Below, piece after piece: positions 17,689-26,936 of a stretch of 64,000 nucleotides of DNA (the first letter of the stretch is position 1; every line of letters begins with the position of its first letter). The translations under genes and the position numbers were made by a program. The notes under the pieces were generated by a model. The model worked only from the letters and a program-made list of their open reading frames with translations, had not been told where the DNA came from and ran no database searches. The stretch spans positions 345,001 through 409,000 of the forward strand of contig NZ_JABUFE010000001.1 of the NCBI RefSeq assembly GCF_013315265.1. The letters run 5' to 3'. The DNA is from Parasulfitobacter algicola. Its GTDB lineage: Bacteria; Pseudomonadota; Alphaproteobacteria; Rhodobacterales; Rhodobacteraceae.

Positions 17689-18669
17689 TCACACATCAGT
17701 ATTGGTTCGCAGATGATCCATTATACGTACCAATTCCGCACTAATGCCCGGCTCTGACAAGGCATGCCCGGCCCGTGCAATCATACGCAGGTCCGCATTG
17801 GGCCAGCGCTTGGCCAATTCCCACGCAGATTTGGGCGGGCAAATCATATCATAACGACCCTGCACGATATATCCGGGGATATTCTTGATGCGGTCTATAC
17901 TTTCAAGGATCTGACCATCAGTATCCAAAAAGCCGTTATTGATAAAATAGTGATTTTCCAGACGTGCAAAAGCGCGGGCATAATCTGCAGGGCTTTCTCC
18001 GACCATGCCGTCACTGTTGATAGATGCAAGCGCATTTTCCCAAGCCGCCCAGGCGCGGGCAAAGCGGGTTTCCAGCATCATATCCCCTGAAAAAAGCCGC
18101 CTGTTATAGGCTGCGATCAGGTTATCATGCTCATCCTCGGGGATCAGATTTGTAAAGCGCGACCAAATATCAGGATAGAAACGGCCTGCTCCGCCCCCAT
18201 AAAACCAATCAAGTTCTGCCTGCGTCATCAGGAAAACGCCGCGCAGAATCAAACAAGCCGTGTGATCGGGATGGCTTTGCGCATAAAGCAGCGAAAGCGT
18301 TGCGCCCCAACTGCCGCCAAAAACCATCCAGCGTTCAATCTTCAGAACTGTGCGAATCTTTTCGATATCATCGATCAAATCCCATGTGGTGTTGTTTTCG
18401 ACACTTGCATGGGGTCGTGATCTGCCGCAGCCGCGCTGATCGAACAAAATAATGCGATACACATCCGGGTCGAAATAACGCCGCATCGCCGGGCTGCAGC
18501 CACCACCAGGACCACCATGAAGAACGATGACAGGCACGCCTTTGGGATTGCCACATTGTTCAACATAAAGCTTGTGGCCCGCCCCAACATCAAGCATCCG
18601 TTGATCAAACGGATCAATTTGCGGATAAAGATATTGCGTTGCGCGCTTATGATCAGCGTTTTTGTCCAT
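17689..18669 (-). CDS. pip: Proline iminopeptidase
   Basis: This 326-residue alpha/beta hydrolase removes N-terminal proline from peptides. It has the family's HGGPGGG oxyanion motif, the DQRGCGRS motif, the nucleophile elbow GGSWGATL, and a C-terminal GRYDMICPP region with the catalytic aspartate, followed by the GHALSEPG histidine. The start MDKNADHK at 18669 is preferred to the in-frame ATG at 18705 because homologues begin near the YLYPQIDPF region and the longer form would crowd the divergent ubiG promoter. It faces the polysaccharide operon tail to tail. Confidence 0.93.
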   Translation of the reverse strand: MDKNADHKRATQYLYPQIDPFDQRMLDVGAGHKLYVEQCGNPKGVPVIVLHGGPGGGCSPAMRRYFDPDVYRIILFDQRGCGRSRPHASVENNTTWDLIDDIEKIRTVLKIERWMVFGGSWGATLSLLYAQSHPDHTACLILRGVFLMTQAELDWFYGGGAGRFYPDIWSRFTNLIPEDEHDNLIAAYNRRLFSGDMMLETRFARAWAAWENALASINSDGMVGESPADYARAFARLENHYFINNGFLDTDGQILESIDRIKNIPGYIVQGRYDMICPPKSAWELAKRWPNADLRMIARAGHALSEPGISAELVRIMDHLRTNTDV

Positions 18670-18731
18670 AAATGACCTATATAAGTCTTGAACGTGTTGT
18701 GCCATTAGGAATTGAACGAAAGGATGTAAGA

Positions 18732-19478
18732 ATGCAAGCCGCCGAAACGACTGTGGATCCGTCAGAAATCGACAAGTTTGAAGCGATGGCAGCCGAATGG
18801 TGGGACCCCAACGGCAAGTTTAAGCCACTTCATATGCTGAACCCATGCAGGTTGGATTACATCACCAAGCAGATTGCCGCTGATTTTCGGCGCGACCTGA
18901 ATACCGATAAACCGTTTGAGGGTCTGCGCCTTTTGGATATCGGATGCGGTGGTGGCTTGCTGTCTGAACCGATGGCAAGGCTGGGTGCAACTGTTGTCGG
19001 GGCCGACGCTGCAGAACGCAACATCCCTGTGGCGCGGGTGCATGCCGAACAATCCGGGCTTGAGATTGATTATCGCCATACTACTGCAGAAGCCCTGGTC
19101 GAAGATGGCGAAAAATTTGACATCGTGCTGAACATGGAAGTCGTCGAGCATGTCGCTGACCCGCTGGCATATCTGACAGCCTGTCAGCGCCTTTTAAAGC
19201 CTGGCGGGTTGCATATCTGTTCAACCATCAATCGCAATCCGAAAAGCTTTGCTGCTGCGATTGTGGGTGCTGAATACGTGATGCGCTGGCTGCCCAAAGG
19301 GACACACGAATGGCAAAAATTCATCACCCCGGATGAATTGTTCGAGCTTTTGAAAAAAGCCGGCCTAGATCCAGTGGACAGAAAAGGCTTTGTTTTCAAT
19401 CCAATAACCTGGAGCTGGAAAGTATCAGAACGCGATACAAGCGTGAATTATGTCACGGCCAGCGTAAAACCAGCTTAA
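18732..19478 (+). CDS. ubiG: Ubiquinone biosynthesis O-methyltransferase
   Basis: UbiG methylates the 2-octaprenyl-6-hydroxyphenol and demethyl-ubiquinol intermediates of ubiquinone synthesis, using S-adenosylmethionine. The 248-residue product has the hallmark N-terminal [19 protein letters not shown] (about 15-35), motif [13 protein letters not shown] near 75-86, and the NMEVVEHV segment. The ATG at 18732 has GAAAGGA eight bases upstream and gives the normal family length; an upstream frame start at 18672 is unlikely. Its last bases overlap those of the convergent MarR gene. Confidence 0.96.
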   Translation: MQAAETTVDPSEIDKFEAMAAEWWDPNGKFKPLHMLNPCRLDYITKQIAADFRRDLNTDKPFEGLRLLDIGCGGGLLSEPMARLGATVVGADAAERNIPVARVHAEQSGLEIDYRHTTAEALVEDGEKFDIVLNMEVVEHVADPLAYLTACQRLLKPGGLHICSTINRNPKSFAAAIVGAEYVMRWLPKGTHEWQKFITPDELFELLKKAGLDPVDRKGFVFNPITWSWKVSERDTSVNYVTASVKPA

Positions 19479-19918
19479 TCCCGTTCGCCCAGCTTAATCC
19501 GAAGTTCGCGCAATACCGGAATTATGCCGCGCACCCGATCTGCACCGATATCGCGGACGACTTCTGCGATAAGGGGTGTGATGGCTTGCAAAGCAGCATC
19601 GCGGGCTGATCGACCTGTTGGGCTGATTGTTACCAGTTTGCGTCGCGCATCATCCCAATCAGGGCGAATGTGGACAAATCCGGACATCTCAAGTTTGTTT
19701 AATGTGTTGGTCATTGCGCCGCGCGTCACGTGAAACGAACTGGCCAACTGCGCCGGTGTTCGTTCAGAAGCGGTATGCGCCAGGTGATTCAACACCGAAA
19801 AATGCGAAAGCTCCATCCCTTTGGGCAACACCTTTGAAACCCGATTGCGCGCAAGCTGATCGGCGGTCAGGATTTCACTGAAAAGCGACGCGGCCAGCGC
19901 ATCGTTTGAGTCCGTCAT
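19475..19918 (-). CDS. MarR-family transcriptional regulator
   Basis: A 147-residue winged-helix protein of the MarR type, with the recognition helix region at about 55-75 ([24 protein letters not shown]) and the [15 protein letters not shown] wing near 85-100. Such dimers repress genes for stress, aromatic compounds or redox enzymes and respond to small ligands. The start overlaps the stop of the nitrilase-family gene by four bases, so it is cotranscribed with that gene, grxC and comF. Its target is unknown. Confidence 0.9.
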   Translation of the reverse strand: MTDSNDALAASLFSEILTADQLARNRVSKVLPKGMELSHFSVLNHLAHTASERTPAQLASSFHVTRGAMTNTLNKLEMSGFVHIRPDWDDARRKLVTISPTGRSARDAALQAITPLIAEVVRDIGADRVRGIIPVLRELRIKLGERD

Positions 19919-20733
19919 TCTGGCCCCTCAAAGGGTCTGTCATGGCTAAGTGAAGCAATTCGTTTACGTGCTTTTGCCACGTCTTCCATGTGCAAATCAA
20001 CCAAGCTGATTCCGGCCTTTGTTCCCGCATCCACTAAAATGTCACCCCATGGCGATATGGCCAGGCTGTGTCCAAATGTTCGGCGACCCGGATGTTGTCC
20101 GGTTTGCGCAGGCGCAAGTACAAAGCACCCTGTTTCAATGGCGCGCGCACGTAACAAACTGTGCCAATGCGCCTGACCTGTGATCGACGAAAACGCGGAC
20201 GGAACAGTCAGAATATCGGCCCCTGCCTGCGCAAGTGTTCTGTAAAGATGTGGAAAACGTAGATCATAGCAAATCGTCATTCCGATCCGTGCAAAGGGCG
20301 TTTGCGCCAAAACAGCTTTTGAACCCGGTCGATACCCCTTGGATTCCTGATATGTCTCAGATTCGGAAATCTGCACGTCAAACATATGGATTTTGTCGTA
20401 TCGCGCCACGACTTCGCCCTTGGGCGAAATTAGAAAAGACCTATTTGCAAAGCGCCCATCTGGATCATTTGTTTTAATGGCAAGCGATCCGATCAAAAGC
20501 CAGACATTCAGAGTGTCAGCTTGCTGACGAAGGGCAAACAAAGTCTGATCTTCGTTCTCTGGGCACAGAACCTTATTCTGATGATCCCGGCTGGTCGAAA
20601 CACAATTCGTGACTTCGGGTGTCAGAATAAACTGCGCACCGCTACCAGATGCTTCGCGCAGAAATTCCTGTGTACTGACAATGTTTACAGTAGGATCATC
20701 ACCAGAGTTCAGCTGAATCAGAGCCGTTTTCAC
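19915..20733 (-). CDS. Carbon-nitrogen hydrolase (Nit1/omega-amidase type)
   Basis: A 272-residue nitrilase-superfamily amidase. The catalytic triad is visible as Glu in LTPEVTN (about residue 40), Lys in RYDKIHMFDV (about 115) and Cys in GMTICYDLRFP (about 155). The sequence resembles the Nit1 branch (deaminated-glutathione amidase) more than acid-producing nitrilases, with RIGMTICYDLRFPHLYR and FGHSLAISPWG. Deaminated glutathione repair would suit the glutaredoxin gene three bases upstream. The exact substrate is inferred. Confidence 0.9.
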   Translation of the reverse strand: MKTALIQLNSGDDPTVNIVSTQEFLREASGSGAQFILTPEVTNCVSTSRDHQNKVLCPENEDQTLFALRQQADTLNVWLLIGSLAIKTNDPDGRFANRSFLISPKGEVVARYDKIHMFDVQISESETYQESKGYRPGSKAVLAQTPFARIGMTICYDLRFPHLYRTLAQAGADILTVPSAFSSITGQAHWHSLLRARAIETGCFVLAPAQTGQHPGRRTFGHSLAISPWGDILVDAGTKAGISLVDLHMEDVAKARKRIASLSHDRPFEGPE

Positions 20734-20736
20734 GGT

Positions 20737-20994
20737 CTAAGCCGCCAATAAGTCATCCAGCTTACCGCTGCGTTCCAGCGCATAAAGATCATCGCATCCG
20801 CCCACATGTGTATCGCCCACAAAAATCTGCGGCACCGTCCGGCGGCCATTGGCGCGCTGAATCATCTCAGGCTTACGGGATGCATCGGCCAGCACATCAA
20901 TTTCGGAAAAACTGATGCCCTTTTCATTCAACAAACGCTTGGCAGAATGGCAAAAGCCACACAAGGGGGATGTATAAATCTCGACAATTTTCAT
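20737..20994 (-). CDS. grxC: Glutaredoxin 3
   Basis: An 85-residue dithiol glutaredoxin that reduces disulphides with glutathione. The fold markers are complete: active site at residues 12-15, the TVPQIF cis-proline segment near 54-59, and the GGCDDL glutathione-binding turn near 66-71. The active site reads CGFC instead of the usual CPYC or CPFC. Loss of the proline may shift its redox potential. The ATG at 20994 gives the normal length; longer starts would overlap comF. It is the second gene of the comF-grxC-nit-marR run. Confidence 0.93.
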   Translation of the reverse strand: MKIVEIYTSPLCGFCHSAKRLLNEKGISFSEIDVLADASRKPEMIQRANGRRTVPQIFVGDTHVGGCDDLYALERSGKLDDLLAA

Positions 20995-21023
20995 AGCAGT
21001 ATCCTTATCGGTTCCTGCTTTAC

Positions 21024-21737
21024 TTAGGGCTGTTTCATCACGCGCGCCAGTACCAGGACATTTACGTGACTTGCGCCTGCTACAAAACACGCCTCGGTCG
21101 TGGCGGCAAGTGTTGCACCTGACGTCATCACATCGTCGATCAGTAAAATTGGTCGGTCTTGAATGCGGTTAAGCCGTTTGCTGTGCACATGAATTGCATC
21201 TTCCAGCATCTTAAAGCGGTCTGTTACCGTCATACCTTCCATCGGTTTCGTGCGCTTGCCGCGAACCAAAAGATCGGGGCAGTTTTCCAGCGATAGCTGC
21301 ACGGCAAGCTCTTTTGACAGCAGTGCAGACTGGTTATAGCGGCGTTTCAGAAGGCGACGCCAGTGCAAGGGAACAGGTGCCACAATCATGTTCGGCAGGA
21401 TCAATGGCTTTGCCACCTGCGCCATCCAACCCGCAGCAGGGCGGGCAAAATCAATTCGATCTGCATGTTTCAGCTGTAAAACCATCTTGCGTGCATTACC
21501 GGTGTAGGCCACTGCCGCGCGTCCCTGTGACCATGGGCGCGCCAATGTCATGCAGTCATCGCAATGCACGGCATGATCCGCATCGCCTGGCAAAGGTACC
21601 CCGCATTTATCGCAAACTGTACCACCTAAAAACGGTGTTTCGCCCCAGCACGGCCCGCATAATGCAAAATCAGTCTCGGTCATTTCGTCACAGGTCAGGC
21701 ATTGCGACGGATAGATAATTCTTAAAGCGGTTTGCAT
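21024..21737 (-). CDS. ComF-family phosphoribosyltransferase-like protein
   Basis: A 237-residue double-zinc-ribbon protein with a phosphoribosyltransferase domain. The N-terminal half has two CxxC zinc sites (CLTCDE at about 14-17, CGPCW near 27-30) and two more in CDKCG and CDDC. The C-terminal half carries the PRPP-binding loop ILLIDDVMTSGATL near 190-203. ComF helps take up transforming DNA in competent bacteria. Many relatives are not tied to competence, and no other competence gene is seen here. It heads the comF-grxC-nit-marR run. Confidence 0.92.
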   Translation of the reverse strand: MQTALRIIYPSQCLTCDEMTETDFALCGPCWGETPFLGGTVCDKCGVPLPGDADHAVHCDDCMTLARPWSQGRAAVAYTGNARKMVLQLKHADRIDFARPAAGWMAQVAKPLILPNMIVAPVPLHWRRLLKRRYNQSALLSKELAVQLSLENCPDLLVRGKRTKPMEGMTVTDRFKMLEDAIHVHSKRLNRIQDRPILLIDDVMTSGATLAATTEACFVAGASHVNVLVLARVMKQP

Positions 21738-21766
21738 CTGGGTATGACCTTTCTAAGTTAGCAGGT

Positions 21767-22609
21767 ATGGACAAACCCCCACGTCTGACCGACATCACGG
21801 CCCTGCGCCGAAATCGTAAAAACCGCCTTAATCCCAAGGCGCTTTTCCTGCATGAGGAAGCTGCGTTCGAAATTCAGGAAAGACTGAATGAGGTTAATAG
21901 GGCCTTTAAAACCCCAGCAATCATCGCACCTTTTTCAAATATTTGGTCTGACAGCTTTCCTGGCGCCAAAATTATTGCTGATGATGATACTTTGTCGCTG
22001 AAACAGGGCGACCACGATCTGGTCATTCACGCCATGTCCCTGCATTGGAGCAATGATCCAGTGGGGCAACTGATCCAGTGCAAACGCGCTTTGACGCCAG
22101 ATGGGCTTTTTATTGCGATATTCCCCGGTGGACAGACCTTGAACGAATTGCGCAGTGTTCTTGCCACAGCCGAGATCGGTGTTTCCAGCGGCCTGTCACC
22201 CCGCATCGCCCCAATGTCTGAGATCAGATCGATCGGTGCCCTGCTTCAGCGCGCAGGCTTTGCGTTGCCTGTGGCAGACAGCATTTCCCTGCACACAAGC
22301 TATGCAACCGCCTGGGATCTGATGCGTGAACTGCGGGCGATGGGCGAAGGAAACGCATTGGCCGCCCGCAAGAAAACCGCAAGCCGCCGTCAGATGTTTA
22401 ACGAAGCGGCGATGCTTTATGAACAAGAGTATTCCGATGATACCGGCCGCATTCCTGCAACGTTTGAACTGATTTGCCTGACCGGATGGGCTCCGCATGA
22501 CAGTCAACCGCAACCTTTGCGGCCTGGATCAGCGAAAGCCCGTCTTGCGGATGCTTTAAGCACGGTTGAAACCAAGGCAGGCGACCTGTCAAAGCCATCA
22601 TCGCATTGA
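21767..22609 (+). CDS. NDUFAF5-like methyltransferase-fold protein
   Basis: The 280-residue protein matches the alphaproteobacterial relatives of NDUFAF5 (complex I assembly factor) and BioC: methyltransferase core with the DHDLVIHAMSLHWSNDPVG segment near 83-101 and a C-terminal NEAAMLYEQEY region. The usual glycine-rich SAM motif I is weak here (FSNIWSDSFPG), which fits NDUFAF5-like proteins. The mitochondrial protein hydroxylates an arginine of a complex I subunit. Whether this one methylates or hydroxylates is unknown. It is divergent from comF with only 29 bases between the start codons. Confidence 0.85.
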   Translation: MDKPPRLTDITALRRNRKNRLNPKALFLHEEAAFEIQERLNEVNRAFKTPAIIAPFSNIWSDSFPGAKIIADDDTLSLKQGDHDLVIHAMSLHWSNDPVGQLIQCKRALTPDGLFIAIFPGGQTLNELRSVLATAEIGVSSGLSPRIAPMSEIRSIGALLQRAGFALPVADSISLHTSYATAWDLMRELRAMGEGNALAARKKTASRRQMFNEAAMLYEQEYSDDTGRIPATFELICLTGWAPHDSQPQPLRPGSAKARLADALSTVETKAGDLSKPSSH

Positions 22610-22668
22610 CCTGCGGTGAAAAGCATTTATCTGGCGTTAGGGAACTGTTCTGTTAGGATGCGGGTATT

Positions 22669-23760
22669 ATGATGCTGGATGCAAAAGCAAGCGCGACGAT
22701 TGTCAGCGATGAGGTGAAGCAGGCCAAATGCCCTGTCCATGCCCCTGCCGATCATCCAAAAATCCCACCTGCGAAAATCGGTGTTTTGCTGGCCAATCTG
22801 GGAACGCCCGACAACTATGATTATTGGTCAATGCGCCGATATCTGAACGAATTTCTGTCCGACCGCCGCGTGATTGATTACAGCCCATGGATCTGGCAGC
22901 CGCTTTTGCAGTTAATTATTTTGACAAAACGCCCTTTTTCCAGCGGCGAGGCTTACAAATCGATCTGGAATGAAAAAGATGGCGAAAGCCCCTTGATGAC
23001 GATCACCAAGGCACAAACTTCAAAGATTAAAGATATCATGACGCAGCAACATGGCGATCACGTCATGGTCGATTTCTGTATGCGCTATGGCAATCCGTCA
23101 ACAAAATCCAAAGTGCGGGCAATGATCGAAGCGGGATGTCAGAAAATTTTGTTCTTTCCACTCTATCCTCATTATGCAGGCGCGACCTCGGCCACGGCAA
23201 ATGACCAGTTTTTCCGTTGTCTGATGGAAGAAAAATGGCAACCCGCCACCCGAACAGTGCAAGCATATTACGAACAACCGTTGTATATCGAAGCCTTGGC
23301 ACAATCCGTCGAAAAAGCCTATGCAGACATTGAAAACCGACCTGATATTCTGGTGTGTTCATATCACGGCGTGCCACAACGATATCTGATGGAAGGCGAT
23401 CCCTATCATTGCCAATGCCAGAAAACGACGCGGCTTTTGAAAGAACGGTTGGGCTGGGACGATACGCAAATCACAACCACATTTCAGTCGCGCTTTGGCC
23501 CCGAAGAATGGCTGAAACCTTATACTGTTGAGGAAGTCGCACGTTTGGCAGAAGATGGGAAAAAGAAAATTGCCGTTATGGCCCCGGCGTTTTCAGCTGA
23601 CTGCATCGAAACACTTGAAGAGATCAACGAAGAAATAAAAGAGAGTTTTGAGGAAGCAGGCGGAGAAGAATTCACATATATCCCCTGCCTGAACGACGAT
23701 GACGCCCACATGAAAGCGCTGACTGCTATCATCGATGACAACCTTAAAGGTTGGATTTAA
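22669..23760 (+). CDS. hemH: Ferrochelatase
   Basis: HemH inserts ferrous iron into protoporphyrin IX, the final step of heme synthesis by the protoporphyrin-dependent route. The 363 residues include LLANLGTPDN (about 38-47), the CSYHGVPQRY catalytic histidine segment near 224-233, and the FQSRFGPEEWLKP signature near 265-277, followed by the conserved PAFSADCIETLEEI. About 25 extra N-terminal residues precede the core, which is common in this group. Two adjacent ATG codons (22669 and 22672) are possible starts. The gene converges on the FGGY kinase. Confidence 0.96.
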   Translation: MMLDAKASATIVSDEVKQAKCPVHAPADHPKIPPAKIGVLLANLGTPDNYDYWSMRRYLNEFLSDRRVIDYSPWIWQPLLQLIILTKRPFSSGEAYKSIWNEKDGESPLMTITKAQTSKIKDIMTQQHGDHVMVDFCMRYGNPSTKSKVRAMIEAGCQKILFFPLYPHYAGATSATANDQFFRCLMEEKWQPATRTVQAYYEQPLYIEALAQSVEKAYADIENRPDILVCSYHGVPQRYLMEGDPYHCQCQKTTRLLKERLGWDDTQITTTFQSRFGPEEWLKPYTVEEVARLAEDGKKKIAVMAPAFSADCIETLEEINEEIKESFEEAGGEEFTYIPCLNDDDAHMKALTAIIDDNLKGWI

Positions 23761-23828
23761 GGCTGCTGAAAATCTGGTTGACGATAGGTTACGATACTAC
23801 GGTTATCCTTTGAAAAACCGATCTGGGT

Positions 23829-25127
23829 TTACTGTTCATCACCCCGATTGCCAGCCATATCCTGTATCAACCGTGCGATGCCAACCGATGCTTCGGAATG
23901 ATTGGCTTTATTTGGCGAAAGTCCCAGCACGCGGGCGCGAATATGAGTCCAGGTATCGTTTTCGGCGCCGCCCCCTGCAGTGAAAAGCAGTTTGGGTGCG
24001 GCCCCGCCTCTGTTCACGATGGTATCATAGCATTGAGCTTCGATCCGGGCGATGCTTTCAAGCAGTCCGTGCAGATAGTCAGCGTCGCTGGCAGGGCGTG
24101 GATTCATCCGCGGGGGATATTCAGGGTCATTGATCGGAAAACGTTCACCGGGCTTTAGCAGCGGATATAAATCCAATGGGCTTTCCATATCAGGGTCAAT
24201 GGCGTTCGAAAGGCGGTCAAGATCGCTAGCGGTAAAAAGGTCTGCCAGCACACCGCCGCCCGTATTTGAGGCTCCACCAACCAGCCAGAAATCACCAAGC
24301 CGGTGTGAATAAAGACCAACGTTGGGATCATCTATCCGGGTATCGCTTAGGATTTTAATGGCCAGCGTTGTCCCAAGGGATGTGACCGCCGCGCCCAACT
24401 TCAGCGGTGCGGCTGCAAGAAACGCCGCGATGCTGTCTGTTGTTCCTGCATGAATTTGCGTGCTCGTTGCCACACCCAGTGCTTGCGCTGTAACAGATGA
24501 TATTTGCCCGACCAAGGCACCGGCTGGCACAGGGTTCGGCAACAATGATGTGCACAATCCGGTTGCGGCAAACCAGTCTGGCCATGTCCTTGTGGCAGGA
24601 TCAAATCCGGTTTTCAGGGCATTATTATAATCAGACACACCGCCACGACCCAGCAAATGCGCGATTATGAAATCGGCCTGATGCAAAAGATGTGTCGCTG
24701 ACTTACCGGTATCCTCAGACTGCAATCGCAGCGCGCGCCCAAGGGCAGAGTTCGAGCCCCTTGTGATATGGGTGTCAGGGGCATGACGGGCGATGATAGC
24801 CGCCTCAGCTTCGAAACCTGACGAATTATACATCAGTGCACGGGTGACAGGGCGCAGTTTAGCGTCAGTCAAAACCATAGTGCCCGAAGTGCCATCAACA
24901 CCAATGCGCATAATATCATCTGGTGAATGGCCGATTTCACGCAATACCGCACATTGCGCCCGCACACATTGCACCACGGATCGCCACCATGCCATCGCGT
25001 CAATTTGGTTTGGATCCTGGGGTTCGTGCGCAACGCGTTGGGACGATATCAGATCACCGACCTTGTTCAGTACTGCCGTGCGTATGCCAGACGTTCCAAT
25101 ATCGATCCCAAGGCTTAATTCGGTCAT
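23829..25127 (-). CDS. FGGY-family sugar kinase
   Basis: A 432-residue kinase of the FGGY family. The N-terminal ATPase motif GIDIGTSGIR (about 7-16), the catalytic aspartate in GVDGTSGT (about 79-86) and the second-domain AGTTDSIAAF and TSLGTTLAIK are visible. It resembles the short FGGY group that includes the cyanobacterial and plant D-ribulose kinases more than xylulokinase or glycerol kinase. The start at 25127 overlaps the aldolase stop by four bases; an upstream in-frame start would lie inside the aldolase gene. It is the last gene of a four-gene catabolic operon. The substrate is probably a ketose and is not known. Confidence 0.88.
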   Translation of the reverse strand: MTELSLGIDIGTSGIRTAVLNKVGDLISSQRVAHEPQDPNQIDAMAWWRSVVQCVRAQCAVLREIGHSPDDIMRIGVDGTSGTMVLTDAKLRPVTRALMYNSSGFEAEAAIIARHAPDTHITRGSNSALGRALRLQSEDTGKSATHLLHQADFIIAHLLGRGGVSDYNNALKTGFDPATRTWPDWFAATGLCTSLLPNPVPAGALVGQISSVTAQALGVATSTQIHAGTTDSIAAFLAAAPLKLGAAVTSLGTTLAIKILSDTRIDDPNVGLYSHRLGDFWLVGGASNTGGGVLADLFTASDLDRLSNAIDPDMESPLDLYPLLKPGERFPINDPEYPPRMNPRPASDADYLHGLLESIARIEAQCYDTIVNRGGAAPKLLFTAGGGAENDTWTHIRARVLGLSPNKANHSEASVGIARLIQDMAGNRGDEQ

Positions 25128-26083
25128 GTCCGTGCAGCCAGCGTCTGACGATATTTTTCGGCATCCCAATTCATCAGCTCTGCCTCTGAATCCGCACCAA
25201 TGGGCTGTGCGGTCCAATTTTCTGGTAAACGTACCAGACAATCGGACAAACAACGGATCATTGCACGTTGAGATGACGTTGCGCCATCACGCAAATAGAC
25301 ACCTTCGCCCTGAACAAGAAACACCGGCGGCTGTCCATTATGGTCGTTTTCGGGCAACGCAGGACCCAGAAAAACAACATGATCAGGATAATAGGAACCG
25401 CTAAGCACAAAATTAGTTATGCGCGCATCAAACGCCATCCAGCTTTCACCAACCCGTTCAAAGCCATCTTGCAATGGTCCTTGCGGCGTTTTGGGGCGCG
25501 ATTGTTTCGGCATGGAAAGCCGCATTTCAACCACGCCCATAATCTGATCAGTTTCAGCAACGGTTGATCCGCAGCATATCAACCCGTGATTTTCAAGGAC
25601 TATGACCTGCGTCTGCGGTGTGACACGGGCCAGAATTTCACGGGTCAGCGGAAGACCCGGCTTGGCGTAAGGCACAAAGACTGCGGATAATCCATTCAGT
25701 TTTTCACGGGCCGCCAACCGGCCTTCGGGGCTAATCGCATGCACCAGGGTCGCAATTGAATGGGTGTGGGCGACCACCGGCCAATCAAGGGCGGCGTGGA
25801 ATGTTGTTTCGATAGAGGGCCGTAGCGTGTTCGTTTTATCCAGCACTGTCGCCTTGCAACTTCCATCACCCGCGCCCGCGGCTTCAGCTTTGGCAGCGTT
25901 TCTATCAACAGAGACAAAAATAGATTTATGTTCGGCGTCGGCCAATTCCGTTCCAGACGCCTTGATCCACATGATATCATCTGACTTAATCGACGTATTC
26001 CCACCCGGTCCCTGAACACGAAGCGGGTCTTGTCCAAGACGGGCAGAAAAGGCGCGGAATTCAGGTGTCAGCAGATCGTCCAT
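25124..26083 (-). CDS. Class II aldolase/epimerase-family protein (long form)
   Basis: A 319-residue member of the class II aldolase/adducin family, about 100 residues longer than FucA or AraD types. The phosphate-binding GGNTSIK lies at 27-33, the zinc ligands in AHTHSIAT near 105-112, and a third histidine in ENHGLI near 163. The C-terminal extra domain is unassigned. The two partners, an FGGY kinase (four-base overlap) and a HAD phosphatase, suggest that a phosphorylated ketose is cleaved or epimerised. The reaction and substrate are inferred from this context. Confidence 0.87.
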   Translation of the reverse strand: MDDLLTPEFRAFSARLGQDPLRVQGPGGNTSIKSDDIMWIKASGTELADAEHKSIFVSVDRNAAKAEAAGAGDGSCKATVLDKTNTLRPSIETTFHAALDWPVVAHTHSIATLVHAISPEGRLAAREKLNGLSAVFVPYAKPGLPLTREILARVTPQTQVIVLENHGLICCGSTVAETDQIMGVVEMRLSMPKQSRPKTPQGPLQDGFERVGESWMAFDARITNFVLSGSYYPDHVVFLGPALPENDHNGQPPVFLVQGEGVYLRDGATSSQRAMIRCLSDCLVRLPENWTAQPIGADSEAELMNWDAEKYRQTLAART

Positions 26084-26086
26084 CGG

Positions 26087-26932
26087 CTACCTCAGGTCAG
26101 GAAGGGAATAATTGGGTGGGTCCATCATGGCAGCTTTTGAAAGCCGCAGGATATCTTGCGCGATGGTGTTATTACAGATGTCGGGTCGATGAACCCCAAC
26201 CTGGATCAACAGGCTTTGCCATCCGGCAGTTTGGGCCCCAAGAATGTCATGATGCAAACTGTCACCAACCATCAGGATCTTATCTGGTGCACAACCAAGT
26301 GATTTTTGCATGGCGTCAAAGATCGGGCGGTGCGGCTTGCCGAATAGATGTACGATCCCACCCATCTGCTTATAACGTTCAGCCAATGCACCCGGTGATG
26401 TGACATAGGTTCCACCGCCCCTGGGAGCGGTCAAATCGGGGTTTGAACAATAAAATGGAAGGTTGCGGTCTAAACTGGCGTGCAAAATTTCATCATATGC
26501 GCTCAAATCGCTACCATCCGGCAAGCCCATCAGAAGCACGGCGTCTGTCGCCGACACATCATCCACCAGCTTTAACTGTAAACCTTCGGCCCAATTTGCC
26601 GCGTCACCGGGGCGCGCCTCAATCGGGTACAAAAATTGCGCCGTTTCGTCACCTGATGCAAAAACCTGCCACAGCGCCTCGCCCGAGGTCATGATGGTAT
26701 CAAATACCGATACATCAAATCCCATATCAGAGATGCGCATGGCATTGAGTACGGCGCGTTTGCCAGAATTAGAAAGAACGCCCAGCTTTGCGCAGCTGTT
26801 CTTAAGATGTTCAAGCGTTTGGATCGCTTTGGGATAAGGCGCGCTGCCGTCGTGCAGCACGCCCCATTGATCCAGAACGATCGCTTCGAACTGATCAGCA
26901 ATGCTGCTGATGCTGTCGATAAGTTGCGTCAT
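26087..26932 (-). CDS. HAD-superfamily class IIA sugar/nucleotide phosphatase (TIGR01459 type)
   Basis: A 281-residue HAD hydrolase. Motif I DQWGVLHDG (nucleophile about Asp21) has the Trp-Gly form of the TIGR01459 group. Motif II is SNSGKR, and motif III/IV is GDSLHHDILGAQ near 233-244. The large class IIA cap domain occupies about 85-200. These enzymes hydrolyse small phosphoesters; the true substrate of this group is not established. The ATG at 26932 gives the family start; an upstream one would overlap the metallo-beta-lactamase gene. Gaps of 3 and 4 bases to its neighbours show one operon. Confidence 0.88.
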   Translation of the reverse strand: MTQLIDSISSIADQFEAIVLDQWGVLHDGSAPYPKAIQTLEHLKNSCAKLGVLSNSGKRAVLNAMRISDMGFDVSVFDTIMTSGEALWQVFASGDETAQFLYPIEARPGDAANWAEGLQLKLVDDVSATDAVLLMGLPDGSDLSAYDEILHASLDRNLPFYCSNPDLTAPRGGGTYVTSPGALAERYKQMGGIVHLFGKPHRPIFDAMQKSLGCAPDKILMVGDSLHHDILGAQTAGWQSLLIQVGVHRPDICNNTIAQDILRLSKAAMMDPPNYSLPDLR

Positions 26933-26936
26933 CAGA

